Positions 17,360 to 26,311 of a DNA stretch of 64,000 bases are shown one piece after another. The stretch is taken from the NCBI GenBank assembly GCA_018222765.1, contig JAAEZT010000007.1, forward strand, positions 1 through 64,000, given 5' to 3'. The number at the start of each line of letters is the position of its first letter. Position 1 is the stretch's first letter. Under the pieces are notes generated by a model. It was not told the DNA's origin and did no database searches. It worked only from the letters and a program-made list of their open reading frames with translations. The position numbers and the translations under genes are program-made. The DNA comes from a bacterium (lineage in GTDB: Bacteria; Verrucomicrobiota; Verrucomicrobiia; Verrucomicrobiales; Akkermansiaceae).

Positions 17360-17406
17360 TCTATCGCATTGATTGATTCAGGAATTCATGCTCGTAGTAG
17401 AGCACG

Positions 17407-19266
17407 ATGAATTTCCGAGACAAAGTAATCACCGGACTCTTTCTCCTGAGCTCGACCCTGGAACCGGCCAACGCAGCGGAGAAACCTAACATTCTCTGGA
17501 TCACCAGCGAAGATAACGGGGTTTCCTGGATCAGTTGCTATGGCGGGAAGAATACCAAGACCCCGGCTATTGACCAATTGGCCAAGGAGGGGTTCCGCTA
17601 TCTGTATTGCTTCGATAATGCCGCGGTGTGTGCGCCGACCCGGTCGTGCTGGATCACGGGAATGTATGGTATTTCCAATGGCACCCAGCCGATGCGGAGC
17701 CGGAATGAGATCCCTCACGACAAGATTCCGTACTATCCGGATCTCTTGAAGAAAGCTGGATACCATACCTCCAACCCCGGAAAGACCGACTACAATATTG
17801 GAGGACGTGATGATTATGAGGCCTGGGATCTTGGAAAGAAAAAGGGGAATGGAAAGAGATCACCGTATGGGTGGAAGGCCCGCAAGGAAGGCCAGCCTTT
17901 CTTCTGCGTCTACAACACGACGACCAGCCATGAGAGCAAGGCGCATGGATCTGTGAATCAGGTGAAGAACGATCCCTCGAAGATGACTCTCTTTTCCTAT
18001 CATCCTGATCTTCCGGTAATTCGCCAAAACTACGCGAAGTATGCCGATGCGGTGGAGCGGATGGACGGCGATGTTGCCAGGTGCATCGCAACTTTGAAAG
18101 AAGACGGACTCTACGAGGACACCATCATTATTTACAATTCCGATCACGGCGGAGTGATGGCACGGAGTAAGCGCTTCCTCTATGCCAGCGGAGTGCATTG
18201 TCCCTTGATCGTGCGGATTCCTGAGAAATACAAGCATCTCTATCCCGCCGATAAGCCGGGCTCGACAGTGGAACGCCTCGTGAGTTTTGTGGACATGCCT
18301 AAGACCTGGTTGAGTCTCGCTGGTGCGGAAATTCCCGACACTTTCCAGGGGCGGGTCTTTTTAGGTAAAGGCGTGGAAGCCGAGCCGAAGCATCACTTGG
18401 GATTTCGTGAGCGGGCCGACGAACGTCTCGATCATGTCCGCCTGATGCGCGATAAGAGGTTCGCCTATCACAAAAATTACATGCCTTACGCTCCAGCGGG
18501 GCAGCACTTGGCCTATCTTTGGAAAGCTCCCGCCACGCCGGCCTGGGAGAAGCATCATCGTGACGGTAAGACCAATGAAGTGACCGGGCGCTTTTTCCGT
18601 CCGCGGGTTTCCGAGGAATTTTACGACAACGAAAGTGATTTCGATAATGTCGAAAATCTGATCAAGGATCCGAAGCACCAAGCGAGGATTTCTGAGTTGA
18701 AAGCTGCGCTTCGTAAAAAACAACTCGAGCTATTTGATTCCGGACTTCTTCCCGAAGGAATGCGGATGCGTCGAGCTAAAGAGAATTCCATGACGATCTA
18801 CGAGATGGTGAGGAACAAGAAACTTTACCCGCTCGAGTCTTATCTTGATGCCGCCGACAAGGCCTTGGTTCGTGATGCAAAGAATCTCGATGACTTTGTG
18901 AAGGCGATGAGCGATCAAGACGAAGGTGTTCGGTGGTGGGCGGTCGTGGGTCTTCATTTGCTTGAGAAGGATGCAGCCTCAGCCAAAGCAACTTTGAAGA
19001 AAGCTCTCAAGGACGACTGTCATGAAGTGCGCATGATGGCGGCCTGGAGTTTGGTCAAGTTGGGTGATTCCACGGATGCCATGGCCTGCTTGAATGATCT
19101 CCTTTTCAAATCCACCACAAACGAAATGATGCTTCACAACGTGCTCGATTGGATGGGGGAGCCGGCCTTCCCGCTGGTTAAAAAATTCCTCACGGATGGC
19201 GGTAGCACGAAAGGGAAATACGGCATTAGCATTCTTGGAAGAGTAGGGGAATTGCAGGGGTGGTAG
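17407..19266 (+). CDS. Type I sulfatase with C-terminal HEAT-like repeats
   Basis: A 619-residue exported sulfatase. The N-terminus has a signal-like segment (VITGLFLLSSTLEPANA). Metal-binding ITSEDNGVSW and the formylglycine motif CAPTRSCWITG (Cys of CxPxR, residue about 78) fit the S1 family, closest by eye to heparan-N-sulfatase-like enzymes; YNSDHGG carries another metal pair. Residues after about 500 look like HEAT repeats (DEGVRWWAVVGLHLL, CHEVRMMAAWSLVKLG). It is the fourth gene of the operon after the propeller (47 bases). Maturation needs a formylglycine enzyme not obviously present nearby. Confidence 0.92.
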   Translation: MNFRDKVITGLFLLSSTLEPANAAEKPNILWITSEDNGVSWISCYGGKNTKTPAIDQLAKEGFRYLYCFDNAAVCAPTRSCWITGMYGISNGTQPMRSRNEIPHDKIPYYPDLLKKAGYHTSNPGKTDYNIGGRDDYEAWDLGKKKGNGKRSPYGWKARKEGQPFFCVYNTTTSHESKAHGSVNQVKNDPSKMTLFSYHPDLPVIRQNYAKYADAVERMDGDVARCIATLKEDGLYEDTIIIYNSDHGGVMARSKRFLYASGVHCPLIVRIPEKYKHLYPADKPGSTVERLVSFVDMPKTWLSLAGAEIPDTFQGRVFLGKGVEAEPKHHLGFRERADERLDHVRLMRDKRFAYHKNYMPYAPAGQHLAYLWKAPATPAWEKHHRDGKTNEVTGRFFRPRVSEEFYDNESDFDNVENLIKDPKHQARISELKAALRKKQLELFDSGLLPEGMRMRRAKENSMTIYEMVRNKKLYPLESYLDAADKALVRDAKNLDDFVKAMSDQDEGVRWWAVVGLHLLEKDAASAKATLKKALKDDCHEVRMMAAWSLVKLGDSTDAMACLNDLLFKSTTNEMMLHNVLDWMGEPAFPLVKKFLTDGGSTKGKYGISILGRVGELQGW

Positions 19267-19359
19267 CAAAAATACCCTGATATTGCCTGATTTGCTCTGA
19301 AAGAGGGATTGCAGATCTCGGTCGGTCGCCATACCGTGCCGCCGATTTCAGCACATACG

Positions 19360-20937
19360 ATGAGCGAAAATTCAAAAGTCAGCATATACGATACGACTCT
19401 CCGCGATGGTACGCAGGGCGAAGGTTTTTTCCTCTCCGGCCTGGATAAGGTGCGAATTGCCAAGCGGCTCGACGAGTTTGGGGTCGATTACATCGAAGGT
19501 GGCTGGCCGGGATCGAACCCAAAAGATATCGAGTTTTTTAAAGCTGCGGCCAGGGAAACCTGGAATCACGCCAAGATCGCAGCCTTTGGCTCGACGCGTC
19601 GGGCGGATCTTACTGTCGAGGAAGATCCGCAGGTTCAGCTCCTCATCGATGCCGAGACACCGGTCATTACCATTTTCGGGAAAAGCTGGGAGCTTCAGGT
19701 GACCGAAGTTCTTCGGACCACCGCTGAGGAAAATCAGGCAATGATTCGTGACACCGTGCGTTATCTCAAGGCGGCAGGGCGCGAGGTCATTTATGATGCC
19801 GAGCACTTTTTTGACGGCTACAAGGACGGCGAAGAACATGCCATGGCGACTCTTCGCGCTGCGGTGGAAGGCGGAGCCGATTGGCTCGTTCTTTGCGACA
19901 CCAATGGCGGATGTCTCCCTGCGGAGATTGCGGAAATGAGTCGCGTGGTAATGGACGCTTTTCCCGATGTCCCACTTGGGATTCACACTCACAACGATTG
20001 TGAACTCGGAGTGGCCAACGCCATCGCATCGGTGAAAGCGGGAGCAACGCAGGTTCAAGGCACGATTAATGGCTACGGCGAGCGAACCGGTAACTGCAAT
20101 CTCACTTCGGTCATTCCAATCCTGGAGCTCAAGATGGGATTGAAGGCCGTCGACGATGTTTCCAAGATGCGTGATTTGTCATTCTTTGTGGATGATGTCG
20201 CAAACAACCCTCACTTTGCCCGCGCGGCTTTTGTTGGCCGGACCGCTTTTGCGCATAAGGGAGGAATGCATGTTAATGCGGTTCAGAAGCTGGCTAGGAC
20301 ATACGAGCACATCCGTCCCGAGCAGGTTGGAAACCAGCAGGAGATCCTCGTGAGCGAGCTGTCCGGTCAATCGAACATTCTCATGAAGGCCGAGCAGCTT
20401 GGGATTACTTTGGAGAAGGGGAGTGCCGAGGCGCTTTCGATTCTTACCAAAGTGAAGGAGCTGGAGCAGGACGGGTATTCTTTTGAGGCTGCCGGCGGAT
20501 CGCTGGAACTTCTCATCCGTCGCGAACTTGGAACCTGCGAGCGTCCCTGGACCCTCAACGAGTATCATTGCTCCTTCCGGCAGTATCGCGATGGGCACAA
20601 TCCGGTTTGTGAGGCCACGGTGAAACTCGATGTGAGTAACGAGACGAACTATACTGTTTCCGAAGGTCACGGGGTGGTGAATGCGCTCGATGGTGCCCTT
20701 CGAAAAGCGCTCGTGGCATTTTTCCCGGAGATTGAGCAGGTGCAATTGGTGGACTATAAAGTGCGGATCCTCGATGGGGAGGACGCCACCGCGGCCAGGA
20801 CCCGGGTTCTCATTGTGCATAGCGATGGGGAGAGCACTTGGGGAACAGTGGGAGTCTCTGACAGCATTATCGAGGCGAGCTGGATTGCGCTCAGCGATGG
20901 TATCGATCTCTTCCTGCAGCGGAGAAAAAACGCCTAA
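19360..20937 (+). CDS. cimA: (R)-citramalate synthase
   Basis: A 525-residue enzyme joining pyruvate and acetyl-CoA to citramalate on the alternative isoleucine pathway. The HMGL-like barrel has YDTTLRDGTQGEGF, a metal-binding GIHTHNDCELGVANA and NGYGERTGNCNL. The C-terminal regulatory LeuA domain follows (residues 390-520, ANETNYTVSEGHG-like region). The CimA_2 type (TIGR00977) is recognised from SGLDKVRIAKRLDEFGVDYIE. The ATG at 19360 is preferred over upstream frame extension because it places MSENSKVSIYDTTLRDG at the usual distance. A terminator overlaps the stop. Confidence 0.92.
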   Translation: MSENSKVSIYDTTLRDGTQGEGFFLSGLDKVRIAKRLDEFGVDYIEGGWPGSNPKDIEFFKAAARETWNHAKIAAFGSTRRADLTVEEDPQVQLLIDAETPVITIFGKSWELQVTEVLRTTAEENQAMIRDTVRYLKAAGREVIYDAEHFFDGYKDGEEHAMATLRAAVEGGADWLVLCDTNGGCLPAEIAEMSRVVMDAFPDVPLGIHTHNDCELGVANAIASVKAGATQVQGTINGYGERTGNCNLTSVIPILELKMGLKAVDDVSKMRDLSFFVDDVANNPHFARAAFVGRTAFAHKGGMHVNAVQKLARTYEHIRPEQVGNQQEILVSELSGQSNILMKAEQLGITLEKGSAEALSILTKVKELEQDGYSFEAAGGSLELLIRRELGTCERPWTLNEYHCSFRQYRDGHNPVCEATVKLDVSNETNYTVSEGHGVVNALDGALRKALVAFFPEIEQVQLVDYKVRILDGEDATAARTRVLIVHSDGESTWGTVGVSDSIIEASWIALSDGIDLFLQRRKNA

Positions 20938-20950
20938 AGGGGCTTTTTTG
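20925..20950 (+). terminator. Terminator overlapping the cimA stop
   Basis: Six A, a bulged C, GCC, a short loop, GGC and six T form an imperfect hairpin with a T-run, spanning the cimA stop codon. Only a moderate stem, so somewhat tentative. Confidence 0.5.
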
Positions 20951-21168
20951 CTTGTCGTTCCGTGGATTGCCGGGCAGTCTAACAGCAAGTTCATAATAGA
21001 CACCTACGAACTGTTCCAATCCCAGTAATGGGCTTAAAATATGGTTGCTACGGCGACCTGGTAGGACTCTTAGGGTCCTACCAAATTTGAACACCATCCG
21101 ATTCTGGCTAAGAGCCCCCGGATTGTGGTCTTTCCCCTAAAAGCAGGGCCCAAGTGGCCCTGCTTTTT
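20951..21168 (+). ncRNA. Candidate small RNA between two terminators
   Basis: A gene-less stretch of about 200 bases after the cimA terminator. It carries a perfect 8-bp hairpin GGTAGGAC/GTCCTACC (21060-21082) and ends in a perfect strong terminator (21139-21168). A weak promoter-like pair (TTGCCG 20967, CATAAT 20992, 19-base spacer) would start transcription near 21004. No 6S, SRP, RNase P or tmRNA signature was recognised. It could instead be a long 3' UTR. Confidence 0.3.
21139..21168 (+). terminator. Strong rho-independent terminator
   Basis: AAAAGCAGGGCC and GGCCCTGCTTTTT pair perfectly around a five-base loop, with a T-run. It lies 200 bases after cimA and ends 164 bases before the MFS gene. 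Confidence 0.9.
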
Positions 21169-21332
21169 GATTGGAAGCCTTAATCCGTGGAATTTCGGTG
21201 ATTTTGATTCTTGATAAAAATTGAAGAAATTTGAAAGAAATCACGACTTGCGAATCTGCGAATCAGTGCTTGCGGTGCTTTCCCCTGCTTGGGTAGTCTC
21301 CCCGTCAACCCCGATGGGTAAAAAATAGAACT

Positions 21333-22904
21333 ATGAGTAACGAAAAACCAAGCAAGGCGCTCTTTTGGGGCTGCTTCATTGCGTTGATTACCACGGCATT
21401 TGGCTTCATCACCCGGATGTTCCTGCTTGATGATCCTGCTATCACCGGTGACCTCCTTGGTCTCGACGAGGCTGAAGTTGGAATTTTTAAGGGAATCCAA
21501 GTCTGGCCATTTGCGATCAGTATCATTCTTTTTAGTCTGATCATCGACAAGGTTGGATACAAATTCGCCATGATCTTCGCCGCGGCGAGTCAGATCATTT
21601 GGGGAATCATGGGAATCTATGGCCTCTCTGTTGCTGACACCAATCCCGAGCTTGCTAAGGACCTTCTTTTTTGGGGTGGTCTGATTCTGGCTCTCGGAAA
21701 CGGAACGGTGGAGGCCTTCATTAATCCGGTCGTCGCAACGATATACGATAAGGAGAAAACCAAGTGGCTCAATATTCTTCACGCCGGTTGGCCCGGTGGT
21801 TTGGTCATCGCCGGTATCGCGGTGATCTTGATGGGAGGAGCCTCATGGGAAACCAAGCTGGGTCTCATTTTCATTCCGGCCATCATTTATCTCGTGATGT
21901 TGATTCGTTGCGAATTTCCGGTACAAGAGCGGGTAGCTGCCGGTGTGAGTTACCGCGATATGCTTGCTGAATTTGGATTCGGTGGCGCAGCGGTAGTGAG
22001 TGTTTTGATGTTCCTTCAGTTGGACAACGACTTTCCCGGTAACGAAGCTGCCTTCATGATCCTTTGTGGTGCAGCGGCTGTAGCCCTCGGAGTATACACC
22101 AAGAGTCTTGGACGCCCGTTGATGTTCGTTTTGATCCTTCTAATGACCCCTCTTGCGACTACCGAGATTGGCACAGACGGTTGGATTTCTGGAATTATGG
22201 CCAATGCCGTGACATTCCACGCTGGTTGGATTCTGGTTTACACCTCTGTCATTATGATGGTCTTGCGTTTCTATGCAGGACCAATTGTCCACCGTCTGCA
22301 GCCTCTTCCGCTGTTGATCCTCAGTTGTATTTTGGCAATTGCAGGCCTCTTTGCTCTCTCGGGAGCTTCTGGAGTTGGATTGATCTTTGCTGCAGCGACT
22401 CTTTATGCGCTCGGTAAGACCTTTTTCTGGCCAACCATGCTGGGGATAGTTTCCGAGCAAACGCCTAAAGGTGGCGCGCTGACCCTGAATTCGGTTTCAG
22501 GTATCGGTATGCTTGCCGTGGGTGTTCTTGGATTTCCATACATTGGTGCCCTTCAAGCACGCAAAGAGGTTTCCCAAGTTGCAAGTCTTCAACAGTCTCA
22601 GGACGTTCCAGGGTTGGTTGTAGACGGAAATGTTTCCGCTGACCTTCTCGAAGAGAAAAGTATTTATTATGGCACAATTGACTACCCCAGTCTCAAGGGA
22701 GAGGAAGTTGAGAAGCTTCTCGAGGGTCAGAGTAAAGAGACCAAAGAAGCCGTCGAAACTGCTCAGGCCGGTAGTGCCCAGAAAGCTCTCGCTAACATGA
22801 CAATCTTCCCATTGGTCATGTTGATCACATACATCCTGCTCTATCTCTACTTCAAGAGAAAGGGTGGCTATAAGCCGCTTGAACTTTCGGACGGAGCCCA
22901 TTAA
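21333..22904 (+). CDS. MFS transporter with soluble loop before the last helix
   Basis: A 523-residue inner-membrane transporter with about 12 hydrophobic segments. The loop 2-3 motif appears as IIDKVGYKFAMIF, and TLYALGKTFFWPTMLGI is characteristic of sugar-type MFS carriers. The segment from about residue 410 to 490 (SLQQSQDVPGL... KGEEVEKLLEGQSKETKEA) is hydrophilic, an unusual periplasmic or cytoplasmic insertion before the final helix. Single-gene transcript with its own terminator. Substrate unknown; no partner enzyme gives a clue. Confidence 0.87.
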   Translation: MSNEKPSKALFWGCFIALITTAFGFITRMFLLDDPAITGDLLGLDEAEVGIFKGIQVWPFAISIILFSLIIDKVGYKFAMIFAAASQIIWGIMGIYGLSVADTNPELAKDLLFWGGLILALGNGTVEAFINPVVATIYDKEKTKWLNILHAGWPGGLVIAGIAVILMGGASWETKLGLIFIPAIIYLVMLIRCEFPVQERVAAGVSYRDMLAEFGFGGAAVVSVLMFLQLDNDFPGNEAAFMILCGAAAVALGVYTKSLGRPLMFVLILLMTPLATTEIGTDGWISGIMANAVTFHAGWILVYTSVIMMVLRFYAGPIVHRLQPLPLLILSCILAIAGLFALSGASGVGLIFAAATLYALGKTFFWPTMLGIVSEQTPKGGALTLNSVSGIGMLAVGVLGFPYIGALQARKEVSQVASLQQSQDVPGLVVDGNVSADLLEEKSIYYGTIDYPSLKGEEVEKLLEGQSKETKEAVETAQAGSAQKALANMTIFPLVMLITYILLYLYFKRKGGYKPLELSDGAH

Positions 22905-22924
22905 TTGAGGCTCTAATGAATTTA

Positions 22925-22954
22925 AAAACGGCGGCCTACGGGTCGCCGTTTTTT
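22925..22954 (+). terminator. Terminator after the MFS gene
   Basis: ACGGCGGCC-TACG-GGTCGCCGT stem with one G-T wobble, followed by a T-run, 20 bases after the stop. Confidence 0.85.
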
Positions 22955-22958
22955 GTGT

Positions 22959-23326
22959 TCACATGCTCAGAATCTGAGTCGCTATTTTGACACGGCGGTC
23001 GCCGCCGGCTGGGAGCCTTGACGGGCGTCCTTTGGGGTATTCGCTAGAGCCTTGGAGTATCTCTTCGACCTGCTCAACGGTGGAGAAGGCGTGAAGGCGA
23101 CCGGTGCCTTGTTTGATTTCTCAAGCGGTTTGAACTCTGCGAAGGAAAAGGATCGTGATATTGGCGTTTGTGGCGGAGGTGAGTTCAACGATCTCAGGGA
23201 GCACATGTTCGTATTTGGGAACACGCGACCTAGAGACGTGCATAACGAGGTCTTTGCCTTTCTTGCGTGGATACCTTCTGCAACTTCCTCGTCACTCAGT
23301 TTGGTGACGAGGTAGCGGTTAGAAGA
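22959..23326 (-). pseudogene. Decayed gene fragment with frameshift and stop
   Basis: Two pieces of protein-like sequence lie in different minus-strand frames. The first (23326 to about 23260) reads RYLVTKLSDEEVAEGIHARK, bounded upstream by TAA; adding one base restores a second, longer piece reading GKDLVMHVSRSRVPKYEHVL and onward, with one in-frame TGA (23121-23123), ending HAFSTVEQVEEILQGSSEYP...QILSM. I do not recognise the family. The coding-like codon pattern and single-base shift suggest a recent remnant, or a sequence error plus stop. Confidence 0.5.
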
Positions 23327-23412
23327 TTAGTTAGCCGCAGCCTCCAAGCTGTTCGCGGTCTTGGGGTTATGTCGATAAGCTAAGCCGGAAAGTGATGACA
23401 GGCTGCGGATTT

Positions 23413-24726
23413 CTATCCCTTGATTTCCCAGCCTTTGCGGTAGCTTTTGGTGAGGAGCTTGTTGGCGGCCTCGTCGTTGGTGAACTTAAAGTTCTTGGCA
23501 TCCCACTTGAGGGCTTTGCCGGCTCGGTGGGCCACGTTGCCGAGGAGATTGTGCTCGATGAGCGTTCCGGAGTAATCGAAGTTGCAGAGCGATTTTCCTT
23601 CGCCACGGCAGGCTGCGAGCCATTCGTTGTAGTGCCCGAGGGATTTCTCGATGCTTTGTTCGGGGCGTTTGTAGTCCTTGAACTTATCGGACGGGCTGAG
23701 GATGTTCTTTCCGTAGTCGGAAACGAGGACGCCGTCTTCTCCGACAAAGGCGACCCCGATGCCCCATTTGCTGATCTTGGTATCTCCACCGACGAGGGGT
23801 TGGATGAGGTCGCTACGCCGTCTCATGCCTTCAGGTCCGTGATACCATTTAACGGTAACATCATTAGGGTGCTGCCAGGTAACTTCCTGCCACGGCGGGG
23901 CGGCAATAGGATCGGCGGCAGGGCCTTCGGATTTGACCGCGGTTGGATGGCGGAGGTCGAGGGCCCACCAGGCGAGGTCGATGAGGTGGCTTCCCATGTC
24001 GCCAAGCACGCCGTTACCAAATTCCCAGCGGCGATTCCAGTTGAGGTTACCGCCTTTCCAGTAGCCTTGGTTGTAGGCGCGGTCTGCGGCGGGTCCGAGC
24101 CAGACATCCCAATCGATGAAGTCATCGGCCGGTTTGGATTCGAGGACAGATGGATTGACCGCATTGATCGAGCGGCTGCACCAAACGTGGGCTTCTTTGA
24201 CTTTTCCAATCGCACCCGCCTTGATCAGCTCCACGGCGCGACGGTAGCTGCCTCCGGCGTGAATTTGCGTTCCCATTTGGGTAGCGACTTTTCCTTTGGC
24301 GTATTCCTCCTGCATCCAGCGGGCTTCTTGCACGGTATGGGCGAGCGGTTTTTCGCAGTAGACGTGCTTTCCGGCCCGCATCGCGGCGATGGCGGCTGGG
24401 GCGTGATGGTGATCGGCAGTACTAATGACGACGGCGTCGATTTTGGGGTCGGCGACCACTTCCCGCCAATCAGTGGTGGTTTTGGCATCTTTGAATCGCT
24501 TTTGAACGGCTGCGAGGGTGTTGCGGTTGATGTCACAGAGAGTGTGGATGTGCTCTCCCTTGACTCCGTTGAGATTGGCTCCTCCGCGACCGCCGGATCC
24601 GATGATGCCCATGCTGAGTTTGCTGTTGGGTGATTGGGCGCGTGAGCTTGTTGTTCCTGCTGCCACAGCAGCGAGGCCGAAGCCGACGAATTTACGACGA
24701 GAGAGGTGGGATGATTCTGGGTTCAT
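23413..24726 (-). CDS. Tat-exported Gfo/Idh/MocA-family oxidoreductase
   Basis: A 437-residue NAD(P)-dependent oxidoreductase of the sugar-dehydrogenase superfamily. It begins MNPESSHLSRRKFVGFGLAA with a twin-arginine motif; the ATG at 24726 is chosen for that. Rossmann motif GIIGSGGRGGANLNG (residues about 41-55), ISTADHHHAPAAIAAMRAGK, the catalytic CEKPLAHTVQEA lysine, and the C-terminal WEFGNGVLGDMGSHLIDLAWWAL are typical of planctomycete/verrucomicrobial Gfo/Idh proteins. Exported members may carry NADH tightly bound. No operon partner; substrate probably a sugar. Confidence 0.92.
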   Translation of the reverse strand: MNPESSHLSRRKFVGFGLAAVAAGTTSSRAQSPNSKLSMGIIGSGGRGGANLNGVKGEHIHTLCDINRNTLAAVQKRFKDAKTTTDWREVVADPKIDAVVISTADHHHAPAAIAAMRAGKHVYCEKPLAHTVQEARWMQEEYAKGKVATQMGTQIHAGGSYRRAVELIKAGAIGKVKEAHVWCSRSINAVNPSVLESKPADDFIDWDVWLGPAADRAYNQGYWKGGNLNWNRRWEFGNGVLGDMGSHLIDLAWWALDLRHPTAVKSEGPAADPIAAPPWQEVTWQHPNDVTVKWYHGPEGMRRRSDLIQPLVGGDTKISKWGIGVAFVGEDGVLVSDYGKNILSPSDKFKDYKRPEQSIEKSLGHYNEWLAACRGEGKSLCNFDYSGTLIEHNLLGNVAHRAGKALKWDAKNFKFTNDEAANKLLTKSYRKGWEIKG

Positions 24727-24845
24727 GGATTTTAGTGGTTTGAGAGTGAATTCTGCGAAGCATTGGCTATTTTCCATGCCTCGACAAGATCATGATTATG
24801 AAAAGGCTCTCTGCTTGTTCACTTTTTAGGAAGGGGACTGACTCT

Positions 24846-24883
24846 AGGAGGAAAACGTGAATATTGTCATCGCACTCTTTTAA
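24846..24883 (+). promoter_or_regulatory. Possible leader peptide with strong RBS
   Basis: A perfect Shine-Dalgarno AGGAGG (24846-24851) is spaced for a GTG (24857) that opens an eight-codon frame MNIVIALF ending TAA four bases before the next gene's ATG. It may couple translation of that gene; an alternative start of the gene is TTG 24864. Confidence 0.35.
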
Positions 24884-24887
24884 TCTT

Positions 24888-25610
24888 ATGAAAAAATACC
24901 TCCAGATCATATTCTACCTTTGCCTCCTTAGTAATGTTGCGGTCGCTGAAGAGAGGACTCGAATTCTGTTCGTTGGGAATAGCTATACCGGGCAGATTCG
25001 GGGTACATTGATAAAGTTGTTTGCGGCCTCTCCGGAAGGGAAGGCTACCGAGCTTGAATTCGTGACGCCGGGGGGCAAGACGCTGGCGTTCCACTTGGGG
25101 AATGAGGCCACCACGAAAAAGATTAAGGAAGGTAAGTGGGATTTTGTGGTCCTGCAGGACCAAAGCCAGACTCCGGCAGTCTTTCCGAAGAAGTTTGAGG
25201 AGGCGGCGGTGAAGCTTGATAAGCTGATCGATGTTAGCGGAGCGAAGACGGTCTTTTATCAAACGTGGGGACGACGGGATGGCGACAAAGCGAATCCCAA
25301 ATTGTTTCCGACTTATGAGTCCATGCAGAAGAAGTTAAGTAAGAATTACCTCTCGGCGGCAAAACGCTGCAAGGCACGATTGGCCCCGGTGGGCGACACT
25401 TGGTCGCTGGTGAGAAAAGAGAATCCTAAATTGGGAAAGGAACTTTATAAAAGAGACGGAAGTCATCCGTCAGCCAAAGGAGCTTATCTGGCAGCGTGTG
25501 TTTTCTACGCTACGATTTTTGAAAAATCTCCCGGGAAGGTCGGGTTCACCGGTGGGCTTTCAGAGGATGAGAGACGGGTGATTATGCAAGCTCTAAAGAA
25601 AGCTCTTTAG
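24888..25610 (+). CDS. Exported SGNH-type hydrolase (DUF4886-like)
   Basis: A 240-residue protein with a signal peptide (MKKYLQIIFYLCLLSNVAVA). The SGNH blocks are block I ILFVGNSYTGQ, block III-like WDFVVLQDQSQTP, and the catalytic Asp/His pair in RDGSHPSAKGAYLAACVF. Likely an esterase on carbohydrate acetyl groups, by family. ATG 24888 lacks its own ribosome-binding site; see the upstream leader. Its last 18 bases overlap the convergent phosphatase gene. Confidence 0.82.
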   Translation: MKKYLQIIFYLCLLSNVAVAEERTRILFVGNSYTGQIRGTLIKLFAASPEGKATELEFVTPGGKTLAFHLGNEATTKKIKEGKWDFVVLQDQSQTPAVFPKKFEEAAVKLDKLIDVSGAKTVFYQTWGRRDGDKANPKLFPTYESMQKKLSKNYLSAAKRCKARLAPVGDTWSLVRKENPKLGKELYKRDGSHPSAKGAYLAACVFYATIFEKSPGKVGFTGGLSEDERRVIMQALKKAL

Positions 25611-26249
25611 GTCCTCGGCCTTGTGAAGAAGGGGAGTGTTTTCGGGCGTTCCGTATCCCCAGGAGAAAATAAGCGGGACCATGTCGCCGGCGTGGGCGGT
25701 GGCGAGGTCTACGGTGGAGTCTCCGACATAGGCAACCTCGCTTGGTTTGAGATTCCACTTGTCGATGATGTGGTGAGCCATGGTGGGGTCGGGTTTCTTA
25801 GGGAAGCTTTCCTGATGACCCATGACTTGATCGAAGAGATGGTCAGGAAAAAGCTCCGCGACGATTTTTGAGGTATGCTGGTGCGGTTTGTTCGAGAGGA
25901 CCGCGAGAGGGTATTCGTTGGCATGAAGGTCTCCGAGAAGCTCAAGCATCCCGGGGTAAACCAGGGTGCCGGACTTCCAGTCCTCGGCGTAGTGTCGGTG
26001 GAAAGAGGCGAGAATGTCCTCGGTGCGATCTCGCTTGTCCCCCAGAGCCAGTTCCACGAGTGTCCTTGCTCCATTGCCGATGAAGCTCTCGATAGTTGCT
26101 TGGGAGTGGGTTGGTAAATTAGCTTCGTTCAGTGCGTTATTGATGCTGGTGGCGATCCCGGGGAGGGAATCGACGAGGGTTCCGTCGAGGTCGAAAATGA
26201 GTCCGCGAATCACGTGAGGAGCGATAACGTGGGATGGTGAGAGATGCAC
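25593..26249 (-). CDS. gph: HAD phosphatase, phosphoglycolate phosphatase-like
   Basis: A 218-residue haloacid-dehalogenase enzyme. Motif I LIFDLDGTLVDSLPGI, motif II LAVLSNKPH, motif III lysine in FPKKPDP, motif IV VGDSTVDLATAHAG. The small cap domain fits Gph, which removes 2-phosphoglycolate formed in DNA repair. Start uncertain: GTG at 26213 would give the common MIRGLIFDLDG; ATG 26249 is retained as the longest. The gene converges with, and overlaps, the SGNH gene by 18 bases. Confidence 0.87.
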   Translation of the reverse strand: MHLSPSHVIAPHVIRGLIFDLDGTLVDSLPGIATSINNALNEANLPTHSQATIESFIGNGARTLVELALGDKRDRTEDILASFHRHYAEDWKSGTLVYPGMLELLGDLHANEYPLAVLSNKPHQHTSKIVAELFPDHLFDQVMGHQESFPKKPDPTMAHHIIDKWNLKPSEVAYVGDSTVDLATAHAGDMVPLIFSWGYGTPENTPLLHKAEDLKSFL

Positions 26250-26311
26250 GCCTGAAGATTTTCAAGGGAAGTTTTGACAGATGGGAGGCGTTGAGCCAGT
26301 AGTTCCCCGTT

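Noticed and set aside
23287-23312. Perfect 9-bp hairpin CCTCGTCAC/GTGACGAGG
   Set aside because: No T-run on either side and it lies within a decayed coding region, so it is not counted as a terminator.
23392-24633. 413-codon plus-strand frame
   Set aside because: It is a mirror of the Gfo/Idh gene, with glycine/valine-rich antisense text.
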